Shown: positions 52,939 to 61,497, counted from the first letter of the stretch. The stretch is 64,000 bases of DNA from JBBATK01 sp039810585 (GCA_039810585.1 JBDHXF010000004.1:1-64000), one strand, 5' to 3'. The notes: generated from the sequence alone by a model not told the origin. A program made the numbers and translations.

Positions 52939-55440
52939 TCAATCCACCTCCCGATCCTGCATGGCTGCGTGCACACGATGCTGCTCCTCCAGGAGAGCGT
53001 TGACAGCTCCTGGCTCCACGACGATGAAGTCCACTCCCTGCACTTCATAGAAGTCCAAATCAGCTTGCTGGTACGGCCGACCACGGTGCATGACGCCCAC
53101 ACGGAGTGCATGCGATCCAGCCTGATGTACGATTTCAGCAATCATGCTTCGGAGAGCGCTATCGTCTGCATATTCTTCACTGTGCACCGGCAGGCCGTCC
53201 GTTCTCGCGTCGCTTAATCCCATACTCAGTCTGCGCAGTTCTTCGGTATCGATCAGCACACCATCGAAGTATTCGCTAAACGACGATGCGAGAACGGCGT
53301 TGCATGGCAGGTCGGCAAGCAGAAAAATTCTCAATTGCGAAACGCCGCGTTCGAATCCGTGCGACGCAAAGAGCTGAAGTAGCTTTTGGGCCTCTTGGGT
53401 GGTACGACAATAGGGAACGCACAATACACAGTTCTCAAAGCCGCGTTCGTGCCGCACCAGGTGCAGAGCTCGCAAGAGCATCTCACCGGCAGTCGATGCG
53501 GCAGTAGAAAGGAGTCCCGATGCACCGCGAAGGTTGTCATCCGACCTCGCAGCAACGTAACCATCGTCTTGTGCGGAATGCGCTTGTGCAAAGGGTGAGA
53601 TCTTTTCAGGCAAGCACAGCATCACGTCCTTCGGCGCAAAGGCTGCGCATAAGAGCGAAATCTCATCCGCTAGTTTCTGCACCCATGCCTCCTCCGCTGA
53701 GGAGTATCCATGGACAAACCCTGATGGGATCGGGTGCGTTGTAGAGCGATGACCCGGCACATGAGGAACACACGCCTCTGCTTCCACTCCAAGCTTCTGC
53801 GCAATGATGCGATCGACACTCACATAGCCCACACCCGCATTGGGCAGCAGAGAAGCAAACATCGCCTCGTCAATGTTTGGCAGCGAAAGCATGATCTGCA
53901 TGTCCTGACCAATTCGAGGTGCATGGAAACGCGTCGTTGAGGCAGCCGCTTCGGCTTCATAGACTCTTGCCCTCGGAGCCTGAGAGCAGTCCACACTCAG
54001 CAAGGTGCCATCTGCGATTTCAAAAATTCGGTCACTGCAACCCACGACCGCCGGGATTCGCAAGGCTCGCGCCAATCCTGCTGCTCGTGCTGCATCCGCA
54101 TCGGCATGAAGCACCATCGCACTCATCTGGCCCAGATACGGTTCCCACTCGCTGTGCAAATGATCGGCAAGGAGGATTTCATTCGAGCGCAGCTTCGCTG
54201 CATCCTCGACAGTATGCACATGCCGGACCGGTCCGACACCAAATCCCGGACTCAGTGCCAGGCCTCGGCTCATGTCCTGTACCTGTTGTAGCGGTTCCGC
54301 GTGAGATTGAAAGGGGTGAGGTGCTTTGTGCTCCGCTACCGACAACCGTATGTCAAACACACAAAGGCGATCGGTATCTGCGTGGTACACCCAATCCACG
54401 TCCATGGGTCTGCCGACATGTCTCTCGATGCGTTGTGCAATGGATGCTATGCGGCGCACCGTTTCATCGCTCAGACTCCAGTTCTGTTGCTGTTGTTCGG
54501 TCGTGCGAATCGAGAGCAGATCGGAACTCAGCTCTTCGGAGGTGGCCACCACAAAGTGTCGGTGCTTGCTACCTAAACGACGGTAGATGATGGCAGGTGT
54601 GTGCTGAGTGAGTGACTGCTTGTGCACAACAAACGTATCGCATTCGCTTGCCGTTGACCACGGACTTAGGTGATGCGACGCGACTTGTGAATCTGCGCCC
54701 GGTGCAGCATGTGCCAAAAGATGTGATGAGGATTGAGCAACGGTGCATGCCAACGACCACGAACTCCGGAGATAATAGCAATGCTGAGAGCCCGAATCGG
54801 GGTCTCCACCATAGATCGTTCCGGATGCACTGAGGTCTGCCAAATCGTAGCGTTGGATGGCAACCGCCATTGCTGCCTCGGCTGCGGGAAATTGTCCGCG
54901 CGATCTGCGCACCAAAGCACCAGCAGAGTATAGTGCCGCGTATGATTCACGAATGGCGTTCTCCAACATCTTGACACCTCGAACTTGCAAGAAGGCAGGG
55001 TAGCGAGAGTGACGTGAATACTCAAGCGGGAGCTCGTCTGTTGCGCTACAGCGGACGCAGAGTGCTTGACCCAAAAGGTCCATGGAATCCAAGGTCTGGA
55101 GAATTTCGCTGCGAAGTTCTTTTGGGAGCGGCGACTGTCGTATAGCCGATTGAATGGTGTCTGTCACGCTCTGAAGCTGCTCGTTGGAAGAATCCAGACG
55201 TGACAGTTGCTGCTCGATGAGCACATCCACATCGTTAGCGACGAGGAAATGTCGAAAGGCCGTGGTACTCAGGCAAAAGCCCGTCGCGATAACGGACGGC
55301 GCATCAGCACAGGCCTTGTAGGCTTCGCCCAACGCAGCGTTGAGTCCGCCCACGCTTTCCGTGTCGTCTTTATCGATAGACGAGTAGTGCTTGACAAAGG
55401 GTGTATTACTTCGATGCGGAGTCATCGTTGTATCGTCCAT
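52939..55440 (-). CDS. PEP synthase-like protein lacking catalytic residues
   Basis: About 833 residues, aligned by eye end to end with E. coli PpsA (792). N-terminal: SVGGLNAALGE and LCVRCSATDELP match the ATP-grasp domain, but the glycine loop (WGLGE) is WSLAC. Central: the phosphohistidine motif GGRTCHAAI is replaced by DADAARAAG (His to Arg, near residue 450), although the following LRIPAVVGC is kept. C-terminal barrel: CEIPSNALLA becomes ADLPCNAVLA, GSNDMTQ becomes DTEELRR and GICGQG becomes GVMHRG (catalytic Cys to Met). The fold is preserved without the phosphotransfer chemistry. The start is uncertain: ATG 55440, GTG 55455 or ATG 55425. It lies 84 bp downstream of hsp20, past a hairpin. 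Confidence 0.85.
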   Translation of the reverse strand: MDDTTMTPHRSNTPFVKHYSSIDKDDTESVGGLNAALGEAYKACADAPSVIATGFCLSTTAFRHFLVANDVDVLIEQQLSRLDSSNEQLQSVTDTIQSAIRQSPLPKELRSEILQTLDSMDLLGQALCVRCSATDELPLEYSRHSRYPAFLQVRGVKMLENAIRESYAALYSAGALVRRSRGQFPAAEAAMAVAIQRYDLADLSASGTIYGGDPDSGSQHCYYLRSSWSLACTVAQSSSHLLAHAAPGADSQVASHHLSPWSTASECDTFVVHKQSLTQHTPAIIYRRLGSKHRHFVVATSEELSSDLLSIRTTEQQQQNWSLSDETVRRIASIAQRIERHVGRPMDVDWVYHADTDRLCVFDIRLSVAEHKAPHPFQSHAEPLQQVQDMSRGLALSPGFGVGPVRHVHTVEDAAKLRSNEILLADHLHSEWEPYLGQMSAMVLHADADAARAAGLARALRIPAVVGCSDRIFEIADGTLLSVDCSQAPRARVYEAEAAASTTRFHAPRIGQDMQIMLSLPNIDEAMFASLLPNAGVGYVSVDRIIAQKLGVEAEACVPHVPGHRSTTHPIPSGFVHGYSSAEEAWVQKLADEISLLCAAFAPKDVMLCLPEKISPFAQAHSAQDDGYVAARSDDNLRGASGLLSTAASTAGEMLLRALHLVRHERGFENCVLCVPYCRTTQEAQKLLQLFASHGFERGVSQLRIFLLADLPCNAVLASSFSEYFDGVLIDTEELRRLSMGLSDARTDGLPVHSEEYADDSALRSMIAEIVHQAGSHALRVGVMHRGRPYQQADLDFYEVQGVDFIVVEPGAVNALLEEQHRVHAAMQDREVD

Positions 55441-55489
55441 GAAATGAAACAACACATTCTCTTCGAAGCGTCGACGCTACATGGTACAC

Positions 55490-55517
55490 CAACGCCCGGT
55501 AGCGTAGCCGGGCGTTG
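55490..55517 (-). terminator. Hairpin after the second hsp20
   Basis: A perfect 10-bp stem CAACGCCCGG/CCGGGCGTTG with an 8-nt loop, 7 bp after the hsp20 stop. No U-tract follows on the minus strand, so read-through into the PEP-synthase-like gene is possible. Confidence 0.55.
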
Positions 55518-55524
55518 CGGATAA

Positions 55525-55968
55525 TTAGGCAATAGGAATTTCACGACCGGTTTTGGTCGGTGCTTCTTGTTTCTTTGGCAGACGGACCTTAAGCAGTCCC
55601 TGCTCGTAATTGGCATCGATAGTGTCACCTTCCACAGCCTTCGGCAAACGGAAGGAGCGTTCGAAGGAGCGATAGGAAAACTCGCGACGACAGAACGAGT
55701 CTTTATCCGTCTTCATCTCTTCCTCTTTTTCTGCACTGATCTTCAGCATGTCGTTGTCTACGGAAATGCTGAAGTCCTTCTTCTCATAACCAGGTGCGGC
55801 CATCTCTAAGCGGAACTCTTTATCGTTTTCCGTTATGTTGACCGCCGGCATGCTTTGTTCGGAAACCCAATTCATCCACTTCGGACTTAAAAAATCATCG
55901 TTATCGAAAAAGTCCGAAAACACCGACGGAAGAAAGCTCTTGGTGCTTTTTGGCGTGAGCAAGGTCAT
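55525..55968 (-). CDS. Small heat-shock protein, Hsp20 family (second copy)
   Basis: 147 residues. The N-terminal arm (FLPSVFSDFFDNDDFLSP) is followed by an alpha-crystallin domain at about 38-140 (AVNITENDKEFRLEMAAPGYEKKDFSISV ... REFSYRSFERSFRLP ... YEQGLLKVRLPKK), ending in the IxI-type tail GREIPIA. It is clearly distinct from the copy at 11815-12273 and belongs to the Bacteroidota-type Hsp20 group. Its upstream region carries an Fnr/Crp-type palindrome at 56036-56049, and the Fnr-fused response regulator gene is close by, so low-oxygen or stress control through that regulator is plausible. Confidence 0.95.
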   Translation of the reverse strand: MTLLTPKSTKSFLPSVFSDFFDNDDFLSPKWMNWVSEQSMPAVNITENDKEFRLEMAAPGYEKKDFSISVDNDMLKISAEKEEEMKTDKDSFCRREFSYRSFERSFRLPKAVEGDTIDANYEQGLLKVRLPKKQEAPTKTGREIPIA

Positions 55969-56035
55969 GGTAGTTCTCCGAGTGTGAAACAGATGTTTTG
56001 CGGGACGAAACTAAGCGAAGCCAATTCGGGTGGCG

Positions 56036-56049
56036 ATGATGCCCATCAA
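56036..56049. promoter_or_regulatory. Fnr/Crp-type palindrome ATGAT-GCCC-ATCAA upstream of hsp20
   Basis: Matches the FNR consensus TTGAT-N4-ATCAA at 9 of 10 positions and lies 68-81 bp upstream of the hsp20 start codon. The nearby response regulator has a Crp-type helix-turn-helix that keeps the Glu and Arg which contact TGA/TCA in Crp and Fnr. Confidence 0.5.
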
Positions 56050-56191
56050 GGCAAAATCTGATTGTTGTCAGAGTGGTTGGACAAAAAAACATGAGCGGCG
56101 TCAGTTTCGCCTGTGTGTTGACACCTGTTGCGAAGCGCGAGCCGAAGGCTGCGCGAATAATAATCACTTTGGAGCGACACCGCTTCTACAC

Positions 56192-56554
56192 TCAGGGAGT
56201 GGAGAGAATGCGACCTTGCTCGTTTTGAAAGGCGAGGGTCCAGTCGTCGGTCATCATGGTTTTAAGCCAGACCCGGCCGGAGAGTCGGAAGATTTCGACG
56301 TGCAATCCAAAGGTGCTTAGCAGCAGTTGCTCGAAATCGTGCACAGTCATTTCGGGATCGATGGGCACTTCGGCGTGACACTTGTTATGTCGCAGTTCGG
56401 CGAGGGTAGTGTGAGCTTTGCGGCGGGGTGAGAGTGGAGCACGCGGCGCCAATCCATGAACGTCCAGTACTTCAAGTTTGAGATAGGGAAAGAGTGCGCT
56501 GAATGCTTCTTGCAGCGCTTGAACCGTGGTTGTATCAGCAATGTGCAGCAACAT
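56192..56554 (-). CDS. Conserved hypothetical protein
   Basis: 120 residues preceded by a perfect AGGAGG. Alpha/beta composition: MLLHIADTTTVQALQEAFSALFPYLKLEVLD, a Lys/Arg-rich loop (PLSPRRKAHTTL), MTVHDFEQLLLSTFGLHVEIFRLSGRVWLKT and the conserved-looking ending TDDWTLAFQNEQG. I recognise the pattern from uncharacterised proteins of Bacteroidota but know of no assigned function. No Cys pair, metal site or signal peptide is evident apart from a single Cys. It sits between hsp20 and the Fnr-type regulator on the same strand and may belong to the same regulon. Confidence 0.8.
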   Translation of the reverse strand: MLLHIADTTTVQALQEAFSALFPYLKLEVLDVHGLAPRAPLSPRRKAHTTLAELRHNKCHAEVPIDPEMTVHDFEQLLLSTFGLHVEIFRLSGRVWLKTMMTDDWTLAFQNEQGRILSTP

Positions 56555-56699
56555 ACATCCTCCTCTACCGTGTCCTTAAGCCTGAACTTGCTGTCAGTGC
56601 TTTGCTGTCGGTTCAAAAGTAGAGGAGGCACCAAGGGCGCTGCATGACCGCTATCATCTTTGTCGATGAGACTGGTCAGAAGGATAGGTTTCTCAGCTG

Positions 56700-57752
56700 T
56701 TAATTGCGCATGCTCACGAGCTTCTGTCGGTTGAGGATACTGATCTGACTCCCCTTAATGGCAATGATATGTTCATCGCGAAAATCGCTGAGTGTGCGAA
56801 TGGTGGTCTCTGTAGCCGTGCCAGCCAGGTTTGCCAGGTTCTCGCGAGAGATGTTCATATGGAAGTGTTCTTCATCCGCTTGCGCAAAGCGCTCTTCGAG
56901 CTTGAGCAATGCTTCCGCAACCCGTTTACGTACGCTGTTATAGGCAAGCTTGATGAGCTGTTCCTCCTTTTGTTCAAGCTCGTCGGCTAGCAACCTGATA
57001 AATTGTTTCGACACTGCTTGATTGCGCAGCAGCAATGCATAGAACTCTTCTTTGGGAATAAAACACACCTCACTGTCATCCAAGGCCTGTGCTTCATCGG
57101 CGTAGGGCTGTTCTTCCATGAGCGAGAGATAGCCGAAGAACTGTCCGTCTGCATACAAGGCAGTAATGAGATCCTTGCCCAACTCGTGAGTACGAAAGGT
57201 TTTGACTTTTCCTTTCAGCAGAAGGTAGATTCCGTGCGGCATGGAGCCTTCCTTGTAGATAGTTTCGTTGCGACGGTAGAAGCGACTCTCGTGGTGTTCG
57301 CTAAGACTCTGCAAGTCGCCTTGCACTTCCTGCACCATGCTGTCCAATCCCTGCATTGAGCGATCGTAGCCACCTTGTACGCGTTCGTGTTTCAGCAGAC
57401 GACTCTCCACCGCCGCCAGGAGTTCTGAATCGTCGAAGGGTTTGGAGAGGTAGTCATCCGCGCCAAGCTCCATGCCGCGTCGTACATCGGAACGCTCCGC
57501 TTTCGCGGATAAGAAAATGAAGGGGATATTCTGCGTAGCCGGATTCTTGGACAACAAATGAAGCACGCCATAGCCGTCGAGTACGGGCATCATGATATCG
57601 CAGATAATTAAGTCAGGAATGTGCTTGAGCGCCAGCTCCACTCCCACTTTTCCCTGCTCAGCGTTCAATACGCGGTAGGAAGCCAGTTCGAGAATCTCAC
57701 TAATGTTTTCGCGCATTTCAATATTGTCTTCTATCACCAGAATCGTTTTCAT
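56700..57752 (-). CDS. Response regulator fused to a Crp/Fnr-type DNA-binding module
   Basis: 350 residues from the ATG at 57752, which overlaps the kinase stop (ATGA). The receiver domain (1-120) has IEDN, the phospho-acceptor in LIICDIMMPVLDG near 52, LSAK and the Lys in SKPFDD near 104. A cyclic-nucleotide-binding-like fold spans about 145-265 (YRRNETIYKEGSMPHGIYLLLKGKVK). A Crp-type HTH occupies ~270-340 with NISRENLANLAGTATETTIRTLSDF. Position by position, the recognition helix keeps the Glu and Arg of FNR (ETISR) and Crp (RETVGR). No N-terminal FNR Cys cluster is present, so control is by phosphorylation rather than an iron-sulfur cluster. It likely acts on the neighbouring stress genes. 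Confidence 0.92.
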   Translation of the reverse strand: MKTILVIEDNIEMRENISEILELASYRVLNAEQGKVGVELALKHIPDLIICDIMMPVLDGYGVLHLLSKNPATQNIPFIFLSAKAERSDVRRGMELGADDYLSKPFDDSELLAAVESRLLKHERVQGGYDRSMQGLDSMVQEVQGDLQSLSEHHESRFYRRNETIYKEGSMPHGIYLLLKGKVKTFRTHELGKDLITALYADGQFFGYLSLMEEQPYADEAQALDDSEVCFIPKEEFYALLLRNQAVSKQFIRLLADELEQKEEQLIKLAYNSVRKRVAEALLKLEERFAQADEEHFHMNISRENLANLAGTATETTIRTLSDFRDEHIIAIKGSQISILNRQKLVSMRN

Positions 57753-58954
57753 TGCGGGAAGTGTAGAGTGACACATGTTCCTTCGTTCTCTGTGCTTTCG
57801 ATATGCAAACTGCCGTGCATGACCTCGACGAAGCGAGAGACGATATTTAATCCAAGACCCGAGCCCTTAATGTGCATCACGTTCTGTGCGCGAAAGAAGC
57901 GCTCGGATATGTGCTCCATGTCTTCGCGAGGTATACCAATGCCTTGGTCGCACAGCACAATCTCAAGACTCCCCTCACTCAATCTCACATCAAGCTGAAT
58001 GGTGGTATAGTCGGGCGAGTACTTGATTGCATTGGAGAGCAGATTGGTCAGCACCGTGTGCAAGGGTTTCGGATCAAGTTCAACGATAGTGCCGCCCTCG
58101 TGACGAATCACAATGTTTTGGTGATCAAGCGCCGAGGGACGCAGCTCTTCAACCAGTTCGTGACAGAAGCCAAGAATATCAAAAGCCACCGGGTGATTTT
58201 CAACAAGGCCTTCTTCCACTTTGGACAGCGAGAGGAAATCGTCCAAGGTATCGCTGAGCGTGCCAATGCTTGACTTGATGCGCTCGATGTGCTTGTTCCG
58301 TTTTTCCTGGTCACCCATATCAGCGTACTTACGCACTAAAGACAGCGAGGACAAAATGGTTGCCAACGGAGTTCGAAACTCGTGCGAGGCGATGGACACA
58401 AAGCGAGACTTGAGGTGATTGAGTTCTTTCTCTTTCGTCAGCGCCTGACTCAACTCCTGCTTAGTGTGCTCCAATTGGTCAACAGCTTCTTGCAAGATGA
58501 GTGTCCTGTGTGCCACTTCCTTCTCCAAGCGATCGGCGTAGGCGCGTAATTGGGTTTCGGCTTCCACTCGATAGCTGTCGTCCACTACAAACGAAATCAC
58601 ATAGTTTTTACCATCCACTTGTACAGGACTCAAGCTGATCTGTAAGGGCACCTCAGTGCCATCCTTGCGCAAACCAACCACCCCGCCATGCTGACCAAAG
58701 CTTCTCACGTGGGGTCGCTCATGAAACTGCTCCCGCTCGGTTTTATGCTGTCCCATCATCCGATGCGGAACAAGAATCTCAACAACCTGACCAAGCAACT
58801 CCTGCTGCGTGTACCCAAACAACTGCGCTCCGGCAGGATTGACTTTGACAATTTTCCCCTGCTCGTCGCTAATGACAATGCCCTCCGACGCATAGAGAAA
58901 CACAATGTCGCTCGACTGAATACTCAGCGAATTAGGCTCCGGATTGGTCGGCAT
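57749..58954 (-). CDS. PAS-domain sensor histidine kinase
   Basis: 401 residues from the ATG at 58954 (GGGGTG upstream). It is soluble, with no transmembrane helix. A PAS domain at about 12-125 (FLYASEGIVISDEQGKIVKVNPAGAQLFGY ... GLRKDGTEVPLQIS) is followed by a coiled coil (~130-175) and the HisKA domain with ASHEFRTPLATIL (phospho-His near 188). The HATPase_c domain has NLLSNAIKYSP (N box), DQGIGIP (G1) and GSGLGL (G2). No Cys or haem ligand in the PAS domain reveals the signal. It is cotranscribed and translationally coupled with the response regulator. Confidence 0.93.
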   Translation of the reverse strand: MPTNPEPNSLSIQSSDIVFLYASEGIVISDEQGKIVKVNPAGAQLFGYTQQELLGQVVEILVPHRMMGQHKTEREQFHERPHVRSFGQHGGVVGLRKDGTEVPLQISLSPVQVDGKNYVISFVVDDSYRVEAETQLRAYADRLEKEVAHRTLILQEAVDQLEHTKQELSQALTKEKELNHLKSRFVSIASHEFRTPLATILSSLSLVRKYADMGDQEKRNKHIERIKSSIGTLSDTLDDFLSLSKVEEGLVENHPVAFDILGFCHELVEELRPSALDHQNIVIRHEGGTIVELDPKPLHTVLTNLLSNAIKYSPDYTTIQLDVRLSEGSLEIVLCDQGIGIPREDMEHISERFFRAQNVMHIKGSGLGLNIVSRFVEVMHGSLHIESTENEGTCVTLHFPQ

Positions 58955-59052
58955 AATACACCCCAAAGAAGTGGCACCACAAAATTAAGAATGAAATAGG
59001 AGTAAATAGTCTTTTATTAGCTGAGTAGCCTCGCTTTTCCACAATCACGTGC

Positions 59053-59077
59053 AAGAGCGAGCCACTCGCTCTTTTTA
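59053..59077 (+). terminator. Terminator-like hairpin in the kinase-thyA spacer
   Basis: A 9-bp perfect stem AAGAGCGAG/CTCGCTCTT with a 3-nt loop followed by TTTT on the plus strand. No plus-strand gene precedes it, so it could shield thyA from stray antisense transcription or end an unannotated small RNA. Confidence 0.5.
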
Positions 59078-59270
59078 CGCTTTTCCACAAAACGACGAAT
59101 GCGTGGAAATTTCGAGGGTTTGGAAGGGGATAAAAAGCGGCGACGTGGAAACAATTTGGCGAGAATTGATGTCCAGTCACGGCATTGGGCGCGAGTTTGA
59201 GAGCCGAAGAGTCATATTCCGGCAAAATTGGCTGCTTTAGCGGTTTACAGTCTGCGCTGCGCTGTCGGTA

Positions 59271-59308
59271 GCGAGTGGCTCGCGCCTCAAAGGGCGCGAG
59301 CCACTCGC
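59271..59308. repeat. 16-bp perfect inverted repeat upstream of thyA
   Basis: Arms GCGAGTGGCTCGCGCC (59271-59286) and its exact complement (59293-59308) with a 6-nt loop TCAAAG. The right arm shares GCGAGCCACTCGCTC with the hairpin at 59058-59072. Confidence 0.8.
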
Positions 59309-59376
59309 TCGGCGAGCGTAATTGCCGTTAAGAGGAACGAACGCTGCTGGTTAAATTGCGGTCTAATCTGACGCTC

Positions 59377-60171
59377 ATGCAGCAATATCTCGACCTCGTT
59401 TCGCACATTTTGGACAAGGGTATCCGCAAGGAGGATCGTACCGGCACAGGTACGCTGTCGGTGTTTGGCTACCAGTTCCGATGTGATTTAGCACAGGGCT
59501 TTCCCCTGCTCACCACTAAGAAGTTGCACCTGAAGTCCATCATCTATGAGTTGCTTTGGTTTTTGAAGGGTGATACGAATGTGCAGTATCTCAAGGAGCA
59601 CGGCGTGCGGATTTGGGATGAGTGGGCAGACGAGCACGGAAATCTAGGACCCGTCTACGGCAAGCAGTGGCGAAGCTGGTCGGCTGGTGATGGGCAGACT
59701 ATCGATCAGATCGCACAGGTGATCGCGGAGATAAAGCGCAACCCCAACTCGCGACGTCTGGTGGTGAACGCATGGAACGTTGCCGATTTACCGCAGATGC
59801 ATTTGCTGCCCTGTCATGTGCTCTTCCAGTTTTACGTGGCCGATGGCAAGTTGTCGTGTCAGCTCTACCAACGCAGCGCTGACGTGTTTCTGGGGGTGCC
59901 GTTCAACATCGCGTCGTATGCACTCCTCACGATGATGATTGCACAAGTGTGCGGCTTGCAGCCCGGCGATTTCGTGCACACCTTTGGTGACGCGCATCTG
60001 TACCTTAATCATCTCGATCAGGCGCGCGAGCAGATTGGTCGCACTCCCTTTGCTCTTCCGCGAATGCGGATAAATCCCTCGGTGAGCGACATCTCCTCCT
60101 TTCAGTTCGAGGATTTCGAACTGCTTGATTATCAATCACATCCGCATATTAAGGCCGAGGTTTCGGTATAG
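59377..60171 (+). CDS. thyA: Thymidylate synthase ThyA
   Basis: 264 residues from the ATG at 59377, exactly the length of E. coli ThyA; an upstream in-frame Met at 59356 would add seven atypical residues. It methylates dUMP to dTMP with methylene-tetrahydrofolate. Motifs include DRTGTGTLSVFG, YELLWFLKGDTNVQYL, GPVYGKQWRSW, RRLVVNAWN, the catalytic Cys in LPCHVLFQFYV near 146, QRSADVFLGVPFNIASYALL and GDAHLYLNH. It precedes the heptose kinase gene by about 60 bp and is probably cotranscribed with it. Confidence 0.98.
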   Translation: MQQYLDLVSHILDKGIRKEDRTGTGTLSVFGYQFRCDLAQGFPLLTTKKLHLKSIIYELLWFLKGDTNVQYLKEHGVRIWDEWADEHGNLGPVYGKQWRSWSAGDGQTIDQIAQVIAEIKRNPNSRRLVVNAWNVADLPQMHLLPCHVLFQFYVADGKLSCQLYQRSADVFLGVPFNIASYALLTMMIAQVCGLQPGDFVHTFGDAHLYLNHLDQAREQIGRTPFALPRMRINPSVSDISSFQFEDFELLDYQSHPHIKAEVSV

Positions 60172-60231
60172 AGAAACACTCGCTCTGTACGCGGCACCCA
60201 AACTCTACTCGCACTCCACTTTCACACCGTT

Positions 60232-61218
60232 ATGACCTCACTCAGTTCTCAGCGCGCATCTACACTCATTCAGGCCATGAAGGGTCATCGCATTGCCGTT
60301 GTGGGCGATGTGATGCTCGATCGTTATTTCGTCGGCACGGTCAGCCGCGTCTCTCCTGAGGCTCCGGTTCCGGTCATCGATGTGGAGGGCGAAACCTTTC
60401 ACCTTGGTGGCGCGGCTAATGTGGCCAACAATCTCGCGTCGCTTGGAGTGGTTCCTGTATTGTGTGGCATTATTGGCGATGACAATTCCGGGAAGATGTT
60501 TGTGGACATCGCGCGAGAGAATGGTCTCGACACCGGTGCTCTGCTCTCGGACCCGGAACGGGTAACGACCGTAAAGACTCGGATCATCGGGAACAACCAA
60601 CACATCGCCCGCCTTGATCGCGAGCATCGTGCGGCTATTTCGGACGAGCGCGCTACGGCAATCGCTGCGTTACTTGAAAAACAAGCAAAGCTTGATGCTA
60701 TTGTGTTTGAGGATTATAACAAGGGACTCATCACTCCCACGTTGATTCGCTTGGTGTTGGACTTTGCACGCAAGAATAACATCCCCGTTTTCGTCGACCC
60801 CAAGTTCGAGAATTTCTTCAGCTTTCAGTCGACCACCGTCTTCAAACCCAATCGTAAAGAGGCACAGGAAGCACTGGGATACACGCTAAAGACGGACGAG
60901 TCCATCTTGAAAGCAGGACAAGAGATTCTCGCCCGCTTATCCTGCGAAAACGTCCTTCTTACTTTAGGAGCGCAAGGCATGATGCTCTTCGAAAAAAGCG
61001 GTGCAGTGGCGCACGTCCCGACCTTTGCACGTCACATTGCTGACGTCTCAGGTGCCGGCGATACAGCAATCGCCACCTTGGCTGCTGCCATTTGTGCAGG
61101 AGCCGACATGAAGGAAGCCGCCACGCTTGCCAACCTAGCCGCCGGTATCGTGTGCGGCGAGCCGGGTGTGGTATCCATCCAGACCGAAAAGCTTGTTGAC
61201 GCGGCCTCAACGTACTGA
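60232..61218 (+). CDS. hldA: D-glycero-beta-D-manno-heptose-7-phosphate kinase
   Basis: 328 residues, a PfkB-family sugar kinase corresponding to HldA/RfaE1, the N-terminal half of E. coli HldE. It makes heptose 1,7-bisphosphate for the ADP-heptose of the LPS inner core. Features are AVVGDVMLDRYF, VSRVSPEAPVPV, GGAANVANNLASLG near 60, EDYNKGLI, NRKEA and the ATP/anion-hole signature DVSGAGDTAIA near 270 with the catalytic Asp. The cytidylyltransferase half is absent, so a separate hldC-type gene is expected elsewhere. It is followed by a clear terminator. Confidence 0.94.
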   Translation: MTSLSSQRASTLIQAMKGHRIAVVGDVMLDRYFVGTVSRVSPEAPVPVIDVEGETFHLGGAANVANNLASLGVVPVLCGIIGDDNSGKMFVDIARENGLDTGALLSDPERVTTVKTRIIGNNQHIARLDREHRAAISDERATAIAALLEKQAKLDAIVFEDYNKGLITPTLIRLVLDFARKNNIPVFVDPKFENFFSFQSTTVFKPNRKEAQEALGYTLKTDESILKAGQEILARLSCENVLLTLGAQGMMLFEKSGAVAHVPTFARHIADVSGAGDTAIATLAAAICAGADMKEAATLANLAAGIVCGEPGVVSIQTEKLVDAASTY

Positions 61219-61278
61219 AATGCCCTGCATTCTCGCTCTGCCCGAACAACGTACAGGAACGCACACTACCCGACAATG

Positions 61279-61310
61279 AAAAGGACCACCTGTTAGCAGG
61301 TAGTCCTTTT
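61279..61310 (+). terminator. Rho-independent terminator of the thyA-hldA unit
   Basis: AAAAGGACCACCTG and CAGGTAGTCCTTTT arms (one mismatch or wobble) around a TTAG loop, ending in TTTT, 60 bp after the hldA stop. Confidence 0.85.
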
Positions 61311-61497
61311 ATTCTGTCATCTTGTCGTAGTAGCTCTTCAGGTTAACAAGTCGTGACACTCTGCGTTGAGATTCTCACTCAGGCAGGTCCTCAGGGCTAT
61401 CGATTGAGACACTAAGCACACACCCACTCCAGCCGCGAAGCACAGCCCGAAGGGCGCGAGAATAGAGAGCTTCAAGCAGAGACTATATGCCCGACAA

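Larger units (their letters stand above)
58955..59376. other. Divergent intergenic region with repeats and DnaA-box-like sites
   Basis: About 420 bp between the kinase and thyA, transcribed away from each other. An AT-rich tract (58980-59020) is followed by TTTTCCACA at 59035-59043 and again at 59081-59089; both match the relaxed DnaA box TTWTNCACA. Related CGTGGAAA sites lie at 59102 and 59144. It also contains the hairpins at 59053-59077 and 59271-59308. No gene is visible. Confidence 0.5.
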
